Shown here: positions 63,138-64,000 of the stretch, in pieces | Position numbering within the stretch: the first letter of the stretch is position 1 | How the letters are laid out: the number at the start of each line of letters is the position of its first letter | NCBI RefSeq assembly: GCF_024679245.1 | Contig: NC_090173.1 | Location: 53,675,806 to 53,739,805, forward strand | From: Pseudorasbora parva | Lineage: Eukaryota > Chordata > Actinopteri > Cypriniformes > Gobionidae | Length of the DNA: 64,000 nucleotides | Direction: 5' to 3' | Translations under genes and position numbers: made by a program | The notes under the pieces: generated by a model | Database searches by the model: none | What the model saw: the letters and a program-made list of their open reading frames with translations, nothing else | What the model was told of the DNA's origin: nothing

Positions 63138-63353
63138 ACACATTTACGCTGCGTTCACACCAGACGCAAATGACACGAATAAATCGTGCTATTCACGCAG
63201 AGCTGGACACGTGGACATTTTTAAATCCATTCGCTTCATTCGCGTGTGACATTCACTACACAGCAGACGCAAATTCGCGTCATGGGAGGGACTTCTGCCA
63301 GGCAGCAGCAGTCGCCAGAAGGACTATACGAGTTAAGGCTGCTCTCACCGGGA
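63138..63353. repeat. Possible DNA repeat with TGCGTTCACACCAGACGC start
   Basis: GCTGCGTTCACACCAGACGC (63149) and ACGCAAATTCGCGTCATGGG are a motif set I know from fish DNA repeats. The opposite terminus is not found. No gene. Confidence 0.4.
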
Positions 63354-63357
63354 TTAA

Positions 63358-64000
63358 AGGTCCTGTTCTTCGCGATTCCATCTTTCAAACTTTAGTTAGT
63401 GTGTAATGTTGCTGTTAGAGCATAAATAATACCTGTAAAATTATAAAGCTCAAAGTTCAATGCCAAGCGAGATATTTTATTTAACAGAAGTTCCCTTTCA
63501 AAGCCTACAGCGAACGGCCGGTTTGGACTACACCGCTGCACTTCCTTCAGGAATGACGTCACTAGACCCGTTTGTTGACTAACCCTCCGCCCACAAGAAC
63601 ACGCAAAATAGGGGGCGTGGTCTCGTCGCTCTCCCACGTGGAGAAGAGCGCGCATTCAGCGCTTGCATCTCCTCGTTATGGTAAGAGGCGGGACCTTTCC
63701 GGGCAAAGTGCACTAAGCTGCTGTCCAATCACAACACGGGAAGCGCTGGCCCAATCAGAACTTGTTACGTGTTTCTGAAGGAGGGACTTCATAGAACAAG
63801 GAAATCATCAGGCCGTTTTTAGGAGAGAGAAAACTGCGCTGTACAGATAAGTCAACTGTGTAAAATATACTGTTTTTTTACACGCGAAACATGAACTCAT
63901 GTTATAGTGCACACTGTAAACATAATCAAAGCTTCGAAAACACGCGAAGAACGGGACATTTAATGAGTGCTGAGTGCCGCTGATTGCCTGGGTCTTACAC
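63358..64000. mobile_element. TTAA element J, copy 2, cut by window edge
   Basis: It begins after TTAA (63354-63357) and shares AACTTTAGTTAGTGTGTAATG-type sequence, AACGGCCGGTTTGGACTACA and GGAATGACGTCACTAGACCC with copy 1. It lacks the F insertion. It holds CCGCCCACAAGAACACGCAA and CCAATCAC boxes. A short frame from ATG 63892 (MNSCYSAHCKHNQSFENT) has no known domain. The right end lies beyond 64000. Confidence 0.7.

Overview
The window looks like nuclear DNA of a teleost fish, most likely a cyprinid or close relative. The evidence is long CA/CT/TA/GA microsatellites, compact 2-30 kb layers of DNA transposons with teleost-type termini, Tc1/mariner, hAT and TTAA-target elements, L1/Tx1, RTE and L2/CR1-like LINEs, DIRS-type fragments and an LTR retroelement. 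There is no operon, rRNA, tRNA or intact host gene. Almost every open frame is either a translated microsatellite or a decayed transposon protein. The window is best read as an intergenic or intronic 'nested transposon' region.

Layout. 1-5.7 kb: a 31-bp minisatellite, then a 1.4 kb structured CA/CT array that is split by a nested pair of DNA elements, the inner one having kilobase inverted arms. 6-9.2 kb: another inverted-repeat element with a LINE 3' end and internal fold-backs. 9.8-21.4 kb: one L1/Tx1-type LINE (ORF1, endonuclease, reverse transcriptase, C-terminus) blown apart by at least three DNA elements, two of which carry further insertions; removing two of them with one target-site copy restores the LINE reading frame exactly. 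22-26.6 kb: an L2/CR1-like LINE 3' half, a TTAA element and a hAT-like element. 27.7-28.5 kb: a basic-protein exon and a DIRS RNase H remnant. 29.4-36 kb: an LTR retroelement with two 988-bp LTRs and a 4-bp target duplication. 36-37.4 kb: a Tc1 remnant, then a CRE/NRF1-like promoter with a possible host first exon. 39-40.6 kb: a DIRS gag fragment interrupted by a hAT element. 42.3-44.6 kb: a diverged solo LTR of the same family interrupted by mariner. 45.7-50.2 kb: RTE LINE, TA-flanked MITE and a nearly complete Tc1 pseudogene. 53-55.2 kb: three TTAA-target elements nested inside each other. 56.5-57 kb and 62.9 kb: further copies of the element with 9-bp duplications. 63.35 kb to the edge: a second copy of the outer TTAA element.

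The parts do not form a pathway. What links them is insertion history: target-site duplications of TA, TTAA, TG, 3, 4, 6, 8, 9 and 18 bp let the relative order of many insertions be read directly. The candidates for real biology outside transposons are the nuclear-receptor-like minisatellite (85-301), the promoter plus exon at about 37.1-37.4 kb, the possible exon at 51.27-51.34 kb, and the possible captured terminal exon at 18.38-18.48 kb. All family names are from recognition of motifs by eye; no database search was run.
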